A stretch of DNA of 32,808 bases from Lachnospiraceae bacterium (GTDB taxonomy: Bacteria > Bacillota > Clostridia > Lachnospirales > Lachnospiraceae), in contig JAAWOG010000044.1 in NCBI GenBank assembly GCA_022799355.1, positions 1 to 32,808 on the forward strand, in the 5' to 3' direction. How positions within the stretch are numbered: the stretch's first letter is position 1; each line of letters begins with the position of its first letter. Under the pieces are notes generated by a model. It did not search any database, was not told the origin of the DNA, and worked only from the letters and a program-made list of their open reading frames with translations. This document shows positions 30,925-32,808 of the stretch, in pieces. The position numbers were made by a program, and so were the translations under genes.

Positions 30925-31638
30925 ATGGAAGAGAAAAACAGGAATGTACCGCAGCATGTGGCGATCATACTGGACGGCAACGGAAGATGGGCGAAAAAGC
31001 GCGGGATGCCCCGCAACTACGGCCATGCCCAGGGGGCTAAGAATGTGGAGGTTATCTGCCGCGCCGCACACAATATGGGGATCAGATACCTGACGGTGTA
31101 TGCTTTCTCCACGGAGAACTGGAACAGGCCGAAGGAGGAAGTGGATGCCCTGATGAAGCTTCTGAACCAGTATATGAAAAACTGTCAGAAGACCGCAAAG
31201 AAGAACAATATGAAAGTGCGGGTGATCGGGGATAAGAGCGGTTTGAGCGAGGGAATCCGCAGGGACATCGAAGCGCTGGAGAATGCGACGAGAGAATATG
31301 ACGGGCTGAATTTTACGATAGCCTTAAACTACGGCGGGCGGGACGAATTGACCAGAGCGGTCAGAAAAATCGCTCTTGATGTGAAGGACGGAAAGACAGC
31401 GCCGGAAGATATCACCGAGGAGATGATTTCGGCGTCTCTCGATACGGCGGAGCTGCCCGATCCGGATCTTCTGATCCGTACTTCCTATGAGCTGCGCATC
31501 AGCAACTACCTGCTCTGGCAGCTTGCCTATTCGGAGTTCTATTTTACGGAAGTCCCCTGGCCTGATTTTGATGAAAAAGAGCTGCAGAGGGCGATAGAGG
31601 CTTATCAGTTAAGGGATCGGCGCTTCGGAAAGGTCTGA
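30925..31638 (+). CDS. uppS: Isoprenyl transferase (undecaprenyl diphosphate synthase)
   Basis: 237 aa, usual length. cis-Prenyltransferase with all landmarks: HVAIILDGNGRWAKKRG (11-27), with catalytic Asp17 and Trp22; GHAQGAKNV; YLTVYAFSTENWNRPKEEV, with the conserved Asn/Trp; LNFTIALNYGGRDELTRA; and PDPDLLIRTSYELRISNYLL near the end, where the canonical RTSGE reads RTSYE (Gly replaced by Tyr). It condenses isopentenyl diphosphate onto farnesyl diphosphate to make the C55 lipid carrier for peptidoglycan and the surface glycan. GAGG precedes the ATG. It is upstream of cdsA in the standard order. Confidence 0.94.
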   Translation: MEEKNRNVPQHVAIILDGNGRWAKKRGMPRNYGHAQGAKNVEVICRAAHNMGIRYLTVYAFSTENWNRPKEEVDALMKLLNQYMKNCQKTAKKNNMKVRVIGDKSGLSEGIRRDIEALENATREYDGLNFTIALNYGGRDELTRAVRKIALDVKDGKTAPEDITEEMISASLDTAELPDPDLLIRTSYELRISNYLLWQLAYSEFYFTEVPWPDFDEKELQRAIEAYQLRDRRFGKV

Positions 31639-31703
31639 TATACGGGCGGCAGGCGGGAAGGTGCAAAGGCTGCGGATTTTGTGGGAGAAAGGCGGTAAGT
31701 CGG

Positions 31704-32618
31704 ATGTTTTGGGTAAGGCTCAGGAGTAGTATCATATTGATTATTCTGGCGGCTGTCACCATGTTTGCAGGGGGAAAAGTCCTGCTTGCCATGATGATTT
31801 TTTTGTCCGTTGTGGCGTATATGGAGCTTGCCGGGGCGGCAGGCGTCAGAGAACGGAAGGATCAGGCGGACAGGGAAGCTTTGCAGAGGGAAGAGCTGTA
31901 CGGGAAATGGAAGAAGAACGGGCTGGAGATCGTCGGCATCTGCGGCATTATTCTTTACTATGGGCTGTTGCTGGCAAACGGGGATAAGGGGTTGGAGGCA
32001 GTGCAGAGAGGAGTCCTGTTTTCCCTTGTCTGTGTGTTTATGGGCGGGATGTTTGTCTATGTATTCGGCTTTCCGAAATACCAGGCGCATCAGGTGATGG
32101 CGGCATTTTTCGGCTTTTTCTACGGACCGGTATGTCTGTCCTTCGTGTATCTGACAAGAGAGCTGGGACGGGAAATATCCGGGGAGCGGGCGGTGATCGG
32201 ACTGTATATCGTATGGCTGATCCTGATTTCCTCCTGGGGCTGCGATACCTGTGCCTACTGCGTGGGAATCCTGATCGGGAAACATAAGATGTCTCCGGTG
32301 CTGAGCCCGAAGAAGTCGGTGGAAGGGGCTGTTGGCGGTGTCCTTGGAGCCGCGGCGCTGGGAGCGCTGTACGGCTGGATGGTGATGGACAGACTGAAGG
32401 AGGAGCAGAGGCTGATTTTGTTTTTCGCGCTGATCTGCGGCGTGGGAGCGCTGATCTCCATGGTGGGGGATCTGGCGGCTTCGGCAATCAAGAGAAATGC
32501 GGATATCAAGGATTACGGGAAACTGATCCCGGGACATGGGGGCGTGATGGATCGTTTTGACAGTGTGATCTTTACGGCGCCGGTGATCTATTTTATGGCG
32601 GCGTATTTGCTGACATAG
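31704..32618 (+). CDS. cdsA: Phosphatidate cytidylyltransferase
   Basis: 304 aa, somewhat long for CdsA (about 260-285) because of a charged segment near residues 48-75. It is a polytopic membrane protein: helices are evident at 8-25, 27-44, 76-92, 100-120, 128-150 and in the C-terminal half. The C-terminal CDS signature is intact: SAIKRNADIKDYGKLIPGHG followed by GVMDRFDSV. DTCAYCVGILIGKHKMSPVL and SPKKSVEGAVGG are also typical. It makes CDP-diacylglycerol from phosphatidate and CTP for phospholipid synthesis. In related genomes dxr and rseP follow; here a structured spacer runs to the window edge. Confidence 0.95.
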   Translation: MFWVRLRSSIILIILAAVTMFAGGKVLLAMMIFLSVVAYMELAGAAGVRERKDQADREALQREELYGKWKKNGLEIVGICGIILYYGLLLANGDKGLEAVQRGVLFSLVCVFMGGMFVYVFGFPKYQAHQVMAAFFGFFYGPVCLSFVYLTRELGREISGERAVIGLYIVWLILISSWGCDTCAYCVGILIGKHKMSPVLSPKKSVEGAVGGVLGAAALGALYGWMVMDRLKEEQRLILFFALICGVGALISMVGDLAASAIKRNADIKDYGKLIPGHGGVMDRFDSVIFTAPVIYFMAAYLLT

Positions 32619-32808
32619 TAAAAGCCCCGGGGCGGGCATCAATGTCATTTAGTTAACGATTGCCGGACGCCGTGAGGAACATAAAATGCTCCGTCGCCAC
32701 GCTTTCGCCGGCTCTGTTTTTCAAGAGCCTGTGAAACAGCGTAGCGGACACTAAACTCGTAAGGAACCTCGTTAAGTGCCGACGCTTTTTAACGGGCTCC
32801 TTAAGCAT
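32619..32808. other. Structured non-coding spacer at the right edge
   Basis: 190 bases with no gene. It contains the self-complementary GCCCCGGGGC (32625-32634), a small hairpin GCTCT/AGAGC (32711-32715/32724-32728), CTGTTT/AAACAG pairing around it, and a longer terminator-like hairpin beginning at 32739. The stretch from 32660 to 32710 also has short complementary words (GCCGG/CCGGC). It looks like a palindromic intergenic element rather than decayed coding DNA. Confidence 0.45.
32739..32790 (+). terminator. Candidate terminator of the pyrH-cdsA operon
   Basis: GCGT-AGC-GG-A-CACT (from 32739) pairs imperfectly with AGTG-CC-G-ACGC (32775-32785), extended inward by further A-T pairs, and TTTTT follows at 32786-32790. 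The stem has bulges, so strength is uncertain, but position and T-tract fit the end of a + strand transcript. Confidence 0.4.

Noticed and set aside
31605-32648. 347-codon minus-strand open frame opposite cdsA
   Set aside because: His/Arg/Gln-rich composition typical of an antisense shadow; cdsA is confirmed by its C-terminal signature.

Overview
The window reads as chromosome of a low-to-mid GC Gram-positive Clostridia, most like a Lachnospiraceae gut commensal. I infer this from purine-rich AGGAGG-type ribosome binding sites, the core block pyrH-frr-uppS-cdsA, a bactofilin and a CE4 peptidoglycan deacetylase beside it, an oxygen-sensitive glycyl radical enzyme with its activase, and a glycan locus made of families common in that group (RgpF, LicD, DUF616, DUF4422, DUF5672). 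No taxonomic marker such as rRNA is present, so the family-level placement is inference.

Left part (about 1-13,040): a surface-glycan gene cluster, all on the + strand. It opens after a hairpin-rich spacer and holds a polysaccharide pyruvyl transferase, a methyltransferase and a deacetylase-like enzyme, all very AT-rich. A roughly 1.1 kb stretch of decayed sequence follows, with what looks like the tail of an IS200/IS605 TnpA. Then comes a tight run of eight genes. Seven are two-domain proteins that join a glycosyltransferase-like, LicD or methyltransferase domain to the same small Rossmann-like module, at either the N or the C terminus; the eighth (4327-4812) is that module behind a hydrophobic N terminus. 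A ninth, more degenerate copy sits in the DUF4422 gene at 14681. This recurring module is the most striking signal in the window. No flippase or polymerase is visible, so the cluster probably continues upstream.

Middle part (13,040-18,833): an Rpn-family PD-(D/E)XK nuclease gene with a heptad-repeat coiled coil ends in a strong intrinsic terminator. The 3' arm of that terminator is also the ribosome binding site of the DUF4422 gene. After it come a pentulose-phosphate epimerase-like protein, an IspD/TarI-type cytidylyltransferase and a GatD-like polyol-phosphate dehydrogenase. Together these could make a CDP-polyol for the LicD protein of the main cluster. The last two enzymes carry hydrophilic low-complexity insertions.

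Right part (18,834-32,808), with clearly higher GC: a stand-alone receiver domain; on the minus strand, a large fusion of a glutamate-cysteine ligase-type domain with a glutathionylspermidine-synthase-type ATP-grasp; a glycyl-radical activase and an unassigned glycyl radical enzyme separated by a possible RNA three-way junction; argJ, ending in a 166-nt imperfect hairpin; a CE4 deacetylase that looks leaderless; a bactofilin with eleven 11-residue acidic repeats; then pyrH, frr, uppS and cdsA. The window ends in a structured non-coding spacer with a terminator-like hairpin. No CDS is cut by either edge.
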